From the NCBI GenBank assembly GCA_029747015.1, contig JAKOGI010001544.1, positions 124,501 to 188,500 on the forward strand: DNA of 64,000 bases, written 5' to 3'. The notes under the pieces were generated by a model, which saw only the letters and a list, made by a program, of their open reading frames with translations, ran no database searches and was not told where the DNA came from. Shown in pieces: positions 13,421 to 25,917 of the stretch; position 1 is the stretch's first letter, and the number at the start of each line of letters is the position of its first letter. This DNA is from Carnegiea gigantea. Its lineage: Eukaryota; Streptophyta; Magnoliopsida; Caryophyllales; Cactaceae. The translations under genes were made by a program, and so were the position numbers.

Positions 13421-16400
13421 TGCCCACTGAGGAATAAATTATTGCCTATGTCATGAGATTTGATGCCATCTTACAACTTAAATCTATGATCCATTTTAGG
13501 CTAACCTTAATGGGATATTTCGAATTCTATGTTGCAACTCTATCTTGCTTACTTACGTAACATTCCTTCATGAACCTTGTCAGAGGTTTGCTCTAGGTTT
13601 CAATTAGCATTTAAAATGAACATATCTAGGGATAAGAATGAGGAAATGGGAAGCAAGTGAGTGATTACTCACATATAGGAATAAACAGCGAAAATAAAAG
13701 TGATTGATACAAGAGGGATTATCATGGGATAGCTACAACGAGATAGCTATGAGTGGATCCAAAACAATAGAGGGCCACAAGAATCATGGGTTGCAAGTAT
13801 GGTCACGGGAGAAACCAACAGATGTGCGACACTCTTGAGTCTTATCAACAGAAATGATGAGTATGCTACAACATCTCAACTTGGATAGTTAAACTATAGA
13901 TCGAGTTGTATTGTTCATAAGATAAGAAAAGATTAGAGCATCCAAAATGGGAAGCAGTTTAGGGTTATTGGAGCCCTATAAGTTATAAGACGTGGATTGC
14001 ACCTCAATTGTTTGCACCTAGGTATGGTTAAATATCTAAATCCTAAATATAGTGTTGATGTTGTAGGGAATAGAATAATCATGACATCCAACATAGGACA
14101 ATAAATAGCGGCCAAAGAGAATTTTGAAAGAAAAAGTTCAACTCATTTCAAAAAAGAAAGGTGATTCAATTACATTTAGGTTTAGCTAATGAGTTACAAA
14201 CAAAATAGTAGCAACGGAGTTTCAACCAAGTGTCCGTCTAGTCATAATCAACATGATAAGGACCATAGATAGATTTGGATTTGAACAAGCAAACAGTAAG
14301 AGAATCAATATGAAGTAAGTTTAAGTAAGGCAACAAGATTACACAAACAAAGGCCGAGTTCATATTTTCAGAAGTAGGATTTAAAAGCAAGATGATTGGT
14401 GGGGTTACAATAGTCAACATTCACTCGCACTAGTGAGAGCTTAACTGCATCTCCAATTCAAAGCAAGCTATACGGGATTACTTCCATGAATAGACAAGAT
14501 GCTGAATATATGTATAAAAATGCTTTTAGCGGAATGAAGAAGAAGATGATGAAACTCAAAGGTATCATAATGTCGACAACCATTTAAAGTCGAATAGAAA
14601 TGTATTCAATGTTTAATAACAAGTCGCTTGGGGGCCCATAAACTTCAAAAGGTTTGAATTGAAGAAGAAAATTAAATAACATTGGGAGGAAGTAAATTTT
14701 AGCGATAAGACAAATCAAACAATTATGAGAAATGATAAAAATTATGGCATTAATACAAAACGCACACTGTAGACAAGATTCGTATGTCAATTAAGATCTT
14801 CTAAACAAATGCTTGGGCTCAAGAGAGATAAAATAGCAAAGAGACGATGCCAATAAACAAGTTAAGATGATTAAGGGAGGAGTAGAGTAATAATTGAAAA
14901 TTGATGAGAATGTTACTGATGTAAGATTTTAATGAAAGGAACATATGGCATATTTCAAAATGATGCGTAACGAAAATAGTACCATGATGCAAATAAAATG
15001 AAAATAACTATAAGCATAAGCAATTTAGAAATGGAGGGCAATAAGAGTCAAGCTCCCAAACAATAATTACATAGGAGCAAAACATTCGGCATTAATCTAA
15101 AAGCCAGAAAAACAATAACAAAAATAGACAATCTTTATGGTGATTGAACGTTAACGACAAGTCGAATATCATTATTTGCAAAAGATAGTATATATATGGT
15201 ATTAACTTAAAGTCATACTACGAAAATATCCATTTGCAGAAATTGGGATGTAATATTTGAAATAGGCTTTATCAATGGTACTTTTCACTAGTTGGGTAGG
15301 AATCTAATGTAAGTTTATGTGATTACAAGAGAAAAATGTCACAGTGGCTCCTAACTGATCCCTAAGGACCACGACGGTATAATAAAAGTCAAGGTTAGAA
15401 AGTTAAATGAAGAACTTGCAAAAGCATGAATAAGAATGCGGCAAATGAAGTAAGGAACAAGGTGATCTTATAGCAAGAAGTTATCATAAAAGTTCAAGTG
15501 ACACCAAAAAAGACAAGTAGTTAACAACTCTTAAAAGGATAAGAAATGAGTTCAAAGCGTCAAGGATAGGGAAAGGCTTTAATTATCAACATGTATAATT
15601 TGAACTCATTTGTAGGAAAGGGGAACCTCTTTTGAATGTAACAGATTCATGAATACTAAAAAAATGAAATAATAAGAATAGAAGTCGGTTATGAGCAAGA
15701 AAGGCCATGTTATTATCAAAAGGAAAATGGTGAGAAGTAAGCTGATCAGAGATAAGTAGTGAAGGCAAAAGGGACAGATCTCACCTTGATGATAAGGATT
15801 CCCCATAGAAATTAATGAAAGATGGTGAGAAGTAAACTAATCAGGGATAAGTAGTGAAGGCAAGAGGGACAGATCTCACCTTTAGAGAAATCAATGTCGT
15901 GAAGTAATTCAGTGATGGAAAAGATACATAGGGGAGTATTGCTATTGTGATCAAACAGTTTATTATTATCTTTTTAAGCAAAGGGGTTAATGTCACTCAA
16001 CTAAGAAGTAAAAGTTAGATTATGTTATTGTATATTACGAGTATAGCTATCTGTAGGTTGTAATCAAGAGATCTAAGATTCCTAACAAGAACATACCATC
16101 ATGTAATGGTATCCTACAAAAAAGGTTATTGTTAATTGGCTAAATGTCACTATAGACTGTTTCAGATCAACCCAAGGACTCACATAACTAAAGTTACATG
16201 GGTGTGACGCATTCAAAAGAAAGTCACCTGGGTTTTTAATCTTTATCTAGACACCTCCCATGTCGTATTTTCCTTTAATCCTCTGTTGTCGTACCTGGAG
16301 TCATGTCTTGGCAGTACCCTCTTGTATTTGACTCCTCAATGTTATAAAATCACTAGTAATAACCTTGTAGAGCCCATGCAATATATACTTAGCTCACCAC

Positions 16401-17985
16401 AACCCAATTTCTTAGTAGCATGAGTTGTGACGCCTCAAAATCAAGTGCCCAGAGTTACGTCCATAAAACTATTGTACTATATTATGCTTCTCCATAGATT
16501 TCTTATAGCCCAAATCTTATCCATGAACCTTGCCCAAACATTAGCTAAGATATAAATTATGACGTCTAGAATTTTGGATATGCAAAAGTAAAGAATCTAT
16601 ACTCATGCATTCTTGAGCCTTTTTATATGGTTTCATTGTTTGAATAATCATTTTCCACAAATTGAGTGTCCTTAAAGTTGTTAATTGCAACTCTTGTTTC
16701 TTTTATGAATCCAACGTACAAGTATTTCCTTTTTTCACTCTCTCTTTTCCCTCTTTCTTTTTTTTTCATTGATTTTGTTTAATCGCTTGTAACGCCAAAG
16801 AGTTTGCTTTTTGAAATAGAATTTTCTCCATATAATTTATGCCCCATAATCTAATAAGCATAGCGTGACCCTATATCACCCCTCACCTCACTACCAGAAT
16901 TAGATAAGGAATGACTTATACCATTTCCTTAGAACATCTTATGAATGTCCTGGCACTAAGGTCCGCCTTCAATAATTTCCAAATGCCTTCAGGGTTTGTT
17001 TAAGCCTCATAATGAGTACGGACAATATGGGCTCAATTCCTTTGCAATCTTTAACCTCCACAGGAATTTCTCCCTACACATTTTTAAGGTTTGCAATACC
17101 TGCTATTGCATCGATTGAGGCATATTTATTTATAAAATGTAAGTTAACGATCCAGAGTTGTAATGTCAACCAACAACCCAAATCTAAATATCCTTCGCCT
17201 CTTCAGTACTTCCATAAGTGTAGAACATGTTGTAAGGTATAATGACTTGTATACAGCTAACATACGACAACCAACATAAGTTCACATAATCTAGAAACCA
17301 ATTAGTAACAATACTTCATTTGTGTAACAACATTATCTTGCCATATACAACCCTTATAATACCAACTTACATAGCATAACCTATTGGACTGATGCCACTT
17401 AAATCACCGCAGCAAATTATTATTACAACTCACCTATGATAGTGAGATGTACCCTCAGAAATTTACGCTATTGCAGTATTGTCGTGGCTATTTCGTATTC
17501 ATTCACCCTAGACATATTACAACATAATGCATTTCCCCTTACTGGAAAATTTGGTACTCCATTAATCATATAAGGAGTTGTAAATGACATCCTCTCACCA
17601 TGTCTTAAACGTCACCCTACCCAAACATTAAGTACATTTGTGTATCTTAATGAAACTTCTAACTTAAACTGATCCTCACCACACAAATGGGCAACTCCCC
17701 AAAACTTTGAAGAATTGTTGATATGAGCTTGGCAAACCCCCCTGAGATATGCATGTCAATAGGAGGTTAGTCGGATGTTTCCTTGCTCTACTTTGTTAAT
17801 GATTGAGTCTTAGCGCATTATCTAACTACGTCATTGGCCTTAATATTGAGGCAGAGGGTCTAATAAATGTTTACTAAAGCATACTCTTTATGCACTGATA
17901 TGCATGAACTCATAGGCAACATCTCCTTTAACTGGTCCAACACAACTCATAATCACCCTATAGCCTATAGTGGAACTTAAAACCT
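13421..17985 (-). other. Degenerate internal region of the Gypsy element
   Basis: By position this should carry gag, protease, RT, RNase H and the integrase core, yet I recognise none of their motifs on either strand. A/G-rich plus-strand sequence fills 13.6-16.1 kb. Either the coding part has decayed or been replaced, or the copy is a non-autonomous derivative. Confidence 0.45.
15731..15887. repeat. 95-bp-period direct duplication
   Basis: TGAGAAGTAAGCTGATCAG at 15731 recurs as TGAGAAGTAAACTAATCAG at 15826. Both continue through AGTGAAGGCAA(A/G)AGGGACAG to TCTCACCTT. The copies differ at only a few positions, so the duplication is younger than the surrounding decay. Confidence 0.85.
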
Positions 17986-18002
17986 AACTCTGATCCCACA
18001 AT
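17986..18002 (-). promoter_or_regulatory. Primer-binding site of the Gypsy element
   Basis: On the minus strand the LTR end GGGGCGTTACA is followed by ATTGTGGGATCAGAG. That is a mutated match to the TGGTATCAGAG complement of initiator Met-tRNA and lies at the expected distance. Confidence 0.6.
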
Positions 18003-21000
18003 TGTAACGCCCCGGATCTCTGATTAGTTAGTTAGCTTAATCTGGTCACCTAATAGCATGGTTGCAATGATTGGAGGTGCTACTGTGGCCTTGACTTAGA
18101 CAAGACAATGAATAGAACTAAGTGATTTAAGCAACAGTAGTCCCATAAATACAAACTTAAATATGATCAAAGCGTTCAATTCGTAGCATAAGTCTACTTC
18201 ACGCTCCATTTTAACCTTTGTATGACTAAAATGCAACATGATGAGTTATCTTGTAATTCCTCCACCAGGCATGCTAATTCTAAGGCTTATCAAACCTTCC
18301 TGCTACTTTGTAGCCACTCTGAGCATCTAATAGTGTTCGCCGCTGAGGACATGACGCCCTACTTCCTTCAAGCTTGCTAGGGAGATGATTATTCACTGAC
18401 CCCTCCCCTAAAACAAAAAACACCAAACATATCGAGAAATGAACCGTTTATTCCCATACTGTGAAATAAACTTTTCGAATGATTTAGTTGGGCACCCACA
18501 ATTCAATTCATTTTAGTTCGGAATGAGAGGGAGAGAGAATTATACTAAAATTGTTACCGATGATCTGAAAGTTAACCCAAACTAATAAGCTTATATGTAT
18601 ACTGCGATCATTGAATAGGTGCACATCTCACAGGTCGATTGGAAAGCCTAAGCTAAAGCCGCACGGGTGAACTCAAAGGCCTAAGTCCTGATAATTGATC
18701 ATTGGTGGCTCCACTTGCTTATGTAGTAAAACAATGCTTGAAAATAATTCATTGAATAACTATATATCGTGTGATTTGGTATTTTAAAAATATGTGAATT
18801 TGTAAAATGTGCATGCGATAAACAACCAATAATTTTTAAAATCTCCTCCCCTTTTAAAAAATAGTTGTTTGCGGCTTGACAATGATGAAGATGTCCTCTT
18901 TTTCTGTCTAAAAATATATTTTGATAGTTAGTGCAGGTTCAAATAGTTTTAGTAGTTATAACCTTAATAAATAGTTCATTGTTCTCCCTGGCATATACCT
19001 TAATTGTCAATGTACTCAAATTGTTTATTTAAACACACCAACCGATTTTGTTTTCCATTATGCATGCCTTCTTTGTAATATTCTCGTTATTATTATTGTT
19101 AATGACATTGATGTTATTGTACTATGATACGTCTTAATATTGTTATCCTTATTGTTATAAATATTTTTGTTGTTATAATTAAAGTTACTGTAATCATTGT
19201 TATAATGATTATTATGAAAAGAGGACTATTGTTGGTTTTAGGGACTTATCCGTGAAGAGGTTTGAGATTTCGGTTTGCGACTTTAAGCTTATTTTCAATG
19301 CCAAGTACATGCCTTCAGCTTAAAATGAAAGGCATTTTCTTGGAAGCCCTCATGTAGACTTCAGTTCTCTATTTATTCATTTTAGGCTACAAAAAGATGT
19401 GTCATCATTAACCCACTTAGGCATGATGCAACCATTATTAATCCCATTTGAGTTGTATTAACACTTAATTAATTATTAACATTAGTCCAAACTTATTCTT
19501 TGCATCATTTTGATTATGGTACAAGCACCGAAAGCCACAATTACTTCTCTCCACTATTATTACTCAAATTTGCACATTTAAATCCATTTTGATCCCCCTG
19601 AATTAAACTTCAGTGTTCATGTTAAATTTTATTTGTTGTTGAAATCACTAAAATAACATTTTCACTCAATTCTCACGTAAAACCTCATTTTAATTGCTCA
19701 AATAAATTCCTAAAAATTCATATTAGGCAAATGTTATTTCAAATCCTTCTAAAATCACATTTCTGTCCAACCTCCTCCTCTTGGACGTTCACTTTTCTTC
19801 AACCCCTTCATAATGAACATCTAAAGCCCACACACACAAAACCTGCAAATTCTCATTCAAATACACAAAATTTCTCAAAATTCATCCAATTCAATCTTTA
19901 TGGAAACAACTTCAACACCACACCCAAATCTCAATTCCTTTGTGAACACCCACTCCATCCCCACACACAAATCCTTATGAATCCAAATAATAACTCTAAT
20001 TTCAAACAAATTGGTGCTTGACTAAATTAAAAAAATAATTATCAACTAAATTAAGAGATTAAATAATAAAAATTGATGGAAGAGGATTTAGGGTTCACTT
20101 TGCCAAGCACCACCGAAACAAGTGAAGGAATTGTGGGAGGAAGATGGCGGCAAAATGGTGGCAATAGGTGGCAGGGCTACCGCACTAGGCGCTGGCTCAG
20201 AGATAAGGGGATGGGGGGTCGTAGGGGGGATGCCTGGGAAAGCAAAGGGGGTTTATGTTTACTTTAAATCAATTTGATTATCCTTTCCCCTTATCTCTAG
20301 ATATTTCCACATATTTTATTTATTTATTTTACTAGTTTGGACCCGTACTTTGTAAAGAGTACATTCAAATAGACATTTTGTAGATATGTTATTGAAATAA
20401 TAAACAAATAGTTATGGTAGATATGATTAATATTATAATTTAGAGGAGATAATGGAAAAATTCAATGAAAAAGTTAAGTATATAACAACTTCGTGCATAA
20501 CTAATGGGATTAACAATTGAAAACTATATGATTGTGAAAAAAGTCTATATAAGTATGATGGAGATAGTAGATAGTGAATTTGTTACAAGGCACGCTAAAT
20601 GGGTCGATAATAAGTCAATCTATGGCGCCGATGACGAAAAATCCACCTCCTTCTCTTATTGGTGAGAAAAAATTTATGAAGTCAATAATTGTCTAGTGAA
20701 GTTAGGTAAAAACTATTTTGAACTCGGTTTAGTTTGAGTTTCGCATGTAATATAAATAAAATTTGTCTTTCAACGAAAATAATTTGAACATTATATTTAT
20801 ATGAATATATAACTTTTTTGGCTATTTAAAGTGGTCCATTAATGGGTGCTAATATAATTATGTGTTCATAGTTTATACATTTGATTTTCATGTCGACTCA
20901 ATAGCTTCATGGATTTTAATATAAACTTCCAATGCTCTTATGTTATCTTACAAAAGATGGGTTAAGTTCAGATTTGTGGGTTGAGATATTTCTTAGTTTA

Positions 21001-21436
21001 AAGTGTTATGGCGATTTGGGCCATTTTATTTTAAACGGTAATAGATAGTTATAATTTTAGGTGTTTTATGAAGAAATTTGATTATTGGATTTGTATGGTT
21101 TAAAAGAAAACAAAAAATTATTTCATTTTTTCTTGTGTGTTAATAGATTAGATTTTGGTCAATTTATTTGAATCTTAAAAAATTAATTATACTTTTAAGA
21201 TTTACATAAATTAAATTTAATTATAAGATATGTATGCTTTGAAAGAAAAAAAAATATTTCGTTTATTTCCTTCTGTTAAATAGATTATATTAAATGTGAA
21301 AGAAATTCAGCTACACGGGCCTAATATGATGATCGTGTTTTATTTTTTATTTTTTTATATTTCACATTCAACCCCTGCAATACATCATATTATGCTTGCA
21401 ATATGTAATTTTTCAGCACAACCGTTACATATATAT

Positions 21437-22410
21437 GATCATAATTAATATTGACTATGTTATCAAATTCAAAAAGAAAGATAACAATGATGATAACAAT
21501 AATGACGACAACAACAACAATAATAGTAATAATGGAAATAATCATAGGAATCATATTTATATTTCTATCATCTCTAATAATATATGCTCAAATGTATATT
21601 TGTTTCGAAAAAGACAAAATAATAATAATAATAATCATGGAAATAAAAAATGTTTATTATTTCTATATAAATGTGTATATTATATTATGTGTTAATAATA
21701 AAGTGTCACATAAGGTTGTATGGCCTGCTTAGTAATTATAATTCAGTTTTCTTAAGTTAAAACTTATAAAGCATGAACCTATTCTATGATAATAAAATAA
21801 TAAAAACTTTTATATCCATTATAATATCTCAATCTCTCTTTGAGAATTAGATGATCATAATTAATGTTGACTGTGTTATCAAATTCAAAGTGGAAGATAA
21901 CATCGCCGACAACGTCAATAATGACAATAACAACAATAGTAATAATGGAAACAATCATGGAAATCATATTTATTTTTCTATTATCTTCAATAATACATGC
22001 TCAAATTTATACTTGTATCGAAAAATACAAAATATTAATAATAATCATGAAAATCAAAAATGTTTATTATTTCTTTATAATTGTGTATATTATATTATGT
22101 GTTAATAATAAGGTGTCATATAACATTTTATGGCTTGTTAATAATTTGGGTTCCTTAAGTTAAAACTTCTAAAATATGAACGTATTCTATAATAATGAAC
22201 TAATACAAATTTTTATATCCATTATAATCTCTTAATCTTTCTTTGATAATTAGATGATCATAATTAATGTTGACTATGTTATCAAATTTAAATAGAAAGG
22301 TAACAACGACGACAACGATAATGACGACAACAACAATAGTAATAATAGAAATAATCATGAAAATCGTATATTGTATTGAAAAATACAAAATATTAATAAT
22401 AGTGATGGAA
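21437..22410. repeat. Tandem repeat of about 410 bp, 2.4 units, in the Helitron
   Basis: Units begin at 21437, 21853 and 22256 with GATCATAATTAAT. Each carries an ACAACAACAATAGTAATAA-type run and a block ending ATTATATTATGTGTTAATAA. The third unit is truncated. Periods are 416 and 403. Asparagine- or isoleucine-rich open frames here come only from this repeat. Confidence 0.9.
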
Positions 22411-22461
22411 ATCAAAAACGTTTTGGTACATAGGAGCTACAAAGGGCAATATAATACAATG

Positions 22462-22575
22462 AGGGAGGGGGAATTGAACTTGAGACCTAATGTGCCCAGT
22501 AAAGAAGACAATACAATGAGGAAGGGGAGAATCGAACCTGAGACCTAATGTGCCTAGTAAAGAGAGAGAGATTAT
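22462..22575. repeat. 58-bp direct duplication with a tRNA-like B-box motif
   Basis: TGAGACCTAATGTGCC(C/T)AGT occurs at 22481 and 22539, each preceded by an ACAATGAGG block. On the minus strand each unit carries GGTTCGATTCTCC or a variant, similar to a Pol III B box. No A box at proper spacing was identified. Confidence 0.7.
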
Positions 22576-23194
22576 TGCATGTGCTATCTATTAAGGCGGT
22601 TATTGAGATAAATCCAAGAGATGAGATTGCCTAAGATTTTGATCAACGGTTGTGAAGCAACATATATCCGAACTTCACTCTCATGTTAGCATTTTTCATT
22701 TACTCAACACTTAGCCCCTTACACATTTTAGCATTTATAGTATAAAGATTTTATTTTTCTTTCTCTTAACTATTGATTTTTTTTGGGACTAAATTTTTGC
22801 TTAATATTTGGGCGATGCCATTATTAGCATTTTCATATTTAATTTGGAAAACTTTAACTATATTAATTAATTTGTTCCTTGCATTTATTTCTATTTCATT
22901 TAATAGAACCATGGTTTTACATATGAGTGAATTGTATATTTATATATTCCATGATTGCTCACTTTTATAAATATGCTAGCTTGTTTTGTCTATTTGTTCA
23001 TGTATTCATTTATAATTTCTAAATGAGTTAATACATGCGCGATTAAATTTTATTTCGAGGTCATTTCGTCGTTTCAACCTGCAATTGCATTAATATGTCG
23101 AATGTTGAATTGAAATGCAACATTCAACTTAATTAATTTAAATGGAATTAATCAAAATAAATTAATTAACATGATTTAGGTTCTGGCTATTACA

Positions 23195-24290
23195 AGTACT
23201 AAATTATATCGAATTGATTTATATTATCATAGCCTAATTATAATTAAGCCAAGAATTGTATTTGTAAAGTTATTTAAATGTGCATGCATCTAGTATGAGC
23301 CATTGTAAATATGTATTTATTTATCTTATGGAAGAATGTAAACATATTACAGTAAGTTGTGTGTTACACGCTATGATTGCTCTAAATTAATTTAAGAATG
23401 GGTATTTCTAATTGATATGCACTATATGCAATTTTGCGGATATGTGTACAGTTTAATAAAACCTTATTTACTCATAATATAAAACTAAGAATATTATCCT
23501 AATTATGAAATGCATATTATTTTGAAGAAATATTATATGATTTACATAAATTTGACATTAATTTACTAAAATTATATAATTATCATAAGAGCCTAATTGA
23601 AATTGATGCACAATTTTTATTTAAAATATTATAATTAGAACTATCGAGAATATAAAATTGGACTACATAGTTGTTAGAACATAGGAAGTCAACATTACCA
23701 ATTTAGGACTCAGCATTCAGTACAATATTAGCATAATTTTGAAATCTAGAATCTTGATATGCTAAACCTATTTATTTCTATATATAAAAAAACTCATTTC
23801 TATTATGAGTAAAATAAATTCAATTACTAATGGACGATTAAGTGATTTGTGTTTAATCACATATAATTTAGTAAGGTTTTTTTTTCAAGTGTTGAATAAT
23901 GTTGAGTTATTTTGAATTGTGTTAAAACTTGTTGAATACTAATAATAAGTACGTATGCTAAACGTAAAAGAACATGCCCTTAAAAATGGAAACAAAGATA
24001 CCTTCAAAACTTGCGCAATTCTAGGCTAGAAACCTAGTTACCTAATTGGAGTGGTCTTACTTTTTGGAAAGGGAAGGCGGGTGGGTCCCTGAGCTTGGAA
24101 GCCCAATTCTATCATGACAGATTCAACTATTTCCAAAAAGAACTAAAAAAATAAAATAAAAGATCTTGACGAAGCAGAACCAACACTACGAACCATTTCC
24201 GAAGAATTGAGACTCATCGGACATTGGTCCTTACAAATAACTGCTTACATTTAAATATAAAACCAATCCAAATTCAAGTTGCAACACGCC
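23195..24290. other. Unassigned AT-rich stretch
   Basis: No gene or repeat recognised. Confidence 0.4.
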
Positions 24291-24452
24291 CACATCGGAT
24301 ATGGACCGAACTCTCTCACGGCGTTCTAAACCCAGCTCACGTATTGCTTTAATGGGCGAACAGCCCAACCCTTGGAACATCCTACAGCCCCAGGTGGCGA
24401 AGAGCCGACATCGAGGTGCCAAACCTTCTCATCAATGTGATCTCTTAGATTT
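24291..24452 (-). pseudogene. Plastid 23S rRNA fragment (nuclear plastid DNA)
   Basis: The plus strand shows the complement of the 3' third of plastid-type 23S rRNA: ACATCGGATATGGACCGAAC, a mutated CTCACG(A/G)CGTTCT block, GGGCGAACAGCCCAACCC, then AGCCGACATCGAGGTGCC. Scattered substitutions against the conserved rRNA, and the small size, show a decayed transferred copy rather than a working gene. Confidence 0.85.
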
Positions 24453-24477
24453 GAACCTGGGAACATTTCCCTTTTCC

Positions 24478-24558
24478 ATAAAGGAGCCGAATGAAACCAA
24501 AGTTTCATGTTCGGTTTTGAATTAGAGACGTTCAAAATGAAAAATCAACGTCGACTAT
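24478..24558 (+). pseudogene. Fragment of a plastid group II intron 3' end (trnG-UCC-like)
   Basis: GGAGCCGAATGAAACCAAAG followed by TTTCATGTTCGGTTTTG can fold as a group II domain V hairpin with an AAAG-type loop. The following GAATTAGAGACGTT to CGTCGACTATA matches, from memory, the end of the plastid trnG-UCC intron. The tRNA exon is absent. Assignment to trnG rather than another plastid group II intron is from recall and should be searched. Confidence 0.6.
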
Positions 24559-24711
24559 AGTACACTCCTTCTCCAGACCAAGAGCTAGCCAAAAGAGCTT
24601 GACCAGACTCATTCCGTCTACTGAGATCGTCATTATAGAAACTCTACTTAAAGAACGTATCGCCATGAGCCTGCCCGTGCCCCTATGAAAGAATTGAGTC
24701 AATAAATACAA

Positions 24712-24730
24712 AAGCTTTCACCCATTACGG

Positions 24731-24802
<72 letters not shown>

Positions 24803-24892
24803 GGATCAGCTACTGATCATTGCCTTGGTAAGCTATTGCCTCACCAACTAGCTAATCAGACGCAAGCCCCTCCTCGGGTGGATTCTGGAATG
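24712..24892 (-). pseudogene. Plastid 16S rRNA fragment (nuclear plastid DNA)
   Basis: The plus strand carries the complement of a highly conserved 16S region: CTGCTGCCTCCCGTAGGAGT, then GTCTCAGTCCCAGTGTGGC, GGTAAGCTATTGCCTCACC and CTAGCTAATCAGACGC. The plastid wording and a few substitutions indicate an old integration. It corresponds to roughly 180 bases of the 5' half of the rRNA and cannot function. Confidence 0.92.
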
Positions 24893-25050
24893 TAAGAAAA
24901 GAACGAAGGGGAAGACAAAGAAAAATGAGAGTCAAAAGAATCAAAGTCCTAAGAATAATAAAGAGGGAACTCTGAATCTTGATTCAGATCAGAATCAAGA
25001 AGGAACACTGAATCAAGAGGGAACTCTGATTCAAGAGGGAACTTAAAATT
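24893..25050 (+). repeat. Repeat tract, possibly plastid ycf1-like
   Basis: Units like GAATCAAGAGGGAACTCTGA recur three to four times at 24960-25045. One frame reads a charged, Gln/Asn/Glu-rich peptide with LNQEGT-type repeats, ending in a stop. Its position next to plastid rRNA pieces and its composition suggest a ycf1-like plastid coding tract, but I cannot confirm that. Confidence 0.35.
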
Positions 25051-25917
25051 TTGGACATTTGTGGGTTCAATGGGAAAATTGTTTTGGATTAAATTATAAA
25101 AAATATTTTTTTAACACAAACAACACGCATCAACTATTCATGCATCACACCCTGCAAGATTTTTCAATTAATTAAGCTTGGTTTAGAGAAAACGAATAGC
25201 CTTTAACTTAAAACCTTGAATAAAAAAATTTTCAAAATGTACACCTTTTTTACTATTTAAAAAAAATTAACAATATGCTTCTAAAACTTTGATGCCTGTT
25301 ATGCCAGCTTCATGATCAATAGAGAGCTAAATATTCCAATAGAATGTCTTATCTCTTGAAAAAAATGTTATTCTTTTATAAGTAGTCGAATAAAGTTTTG
25401 TTTCGTTTGTTTTATGTTCTTGTTCAACATTTTTATTTTGCTAGCATTATTTTTCTTTTGGTAGATTGCCAATTTCATTTAAGCCACTCGCTAAAAAGGG
25501 AGGAAAAAAAAACCCTATATCTTCTGTCATCCATGTTATGTTCATATATTGTAATTAACTTGACTCGCATCAAAATGAGCAAGTGAATAAAATCAAATAA
25601 AATGGGTTGGAGCGAGAACAGTAAGAGAGATACACAATGAAATACTTTTAACTCTCAACTATTTTAAATGCGCGAAGGACAGGTTAAGCATTTGATATGA
25701 TTCATGTATACCCCTTAAATTAGTGTTTTTCTTTTTTAGGGGCAATCCAATCTCAAACATGGACATGACGAAGCAGGAGCTCAAACACCCAAGAAACCAC
25801 ATAAGCTCTCATTTACGTTCTCAAGACTACGAGTGTTCTATTCTATCTGGCTTTAGAGCTTCAATTAAAAAAGACTCTTTTGGACTTGTTCCCTGTGTCA
25901 TTTTGGAAAGTCAATAA
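25051..25917. other. Unassigned AT-rich stretch
   Basis: No gene or repeat recognised. Confidence 0.4.

Larger units (their letters stand above)
20332..22748 (-). mobile_element. Non-autonomous Helitron inside the Gypsy LTR
   Basis: In element (minus) sense it starts TCTTTATACTATAAATGC at 22748 and ends CTAG at 20335-20332. A hairpin at 20345-20362 (GTACTTTGTAAAGAGTAC) lies 9 bases inside the CTAG end. The host bases are A before TC and T after CTAG, the Helitron A/T target, with no TSD. The uninterrupted partner LTR near 12300 shows the T-rich target without the insert. No Rep/helicase frame is present, so transposition would need an autonomous relative. Confidence 0.8.
9989..23194 (-). mobile_element. 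Ty3/Gypsy chromovirus-like LTR retrotransposon (Tekay/Del type), decayed
   Basis: Two long, clearly related terminal repeats flank about 5.25 kb of internal DNA: 9989-12749, and 18003-23194 including a nested Helitron. The LTRs read TGTAA(T/C)GCCCC on the plus strand at their left edge and GGCTATTA(C/T)A at the right. In element sense they therefore run TGTAATAGCC to GGGCGTTACA, a form common in plant chromoviruses. A polypurine tract at 12750-12760 and a primer-binding site next to 18003 fix the orientation as minus. Only the integrase C-terminus and chromodomain tail are recognisable as coding. Flanking pentamers AGCAT and AGTAC agree at three of five positions, so the TSD is not proven. 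Confidence 0.85.
18003..23194 (-). repeat. 5' LTR of the Gypsy element, split by a Helitron
   Basis: It runs TGTAACGCCCC to GGCTATTACA on the plus strand. Removing 20332-22748 leaves about 2775 bp, close to the 2761 bp of its partner. Confidence 0.85.

Noticed and set aside
21396..22548. Asn-rich and Ile-rich open frames of 60-100 residues
   Set aside because: Products of the ACAACAATAATAG-type runs in the Helitron tandem units; overlapping on both strands, no start context or family motif.
24712..24892. A functional 16S rRNA gene or bacterial contamination
   Set aside because: Only about 180 bases, plastid-type wording with substitutions, and flanked by other plastid scraps and plant nuclear repeats.
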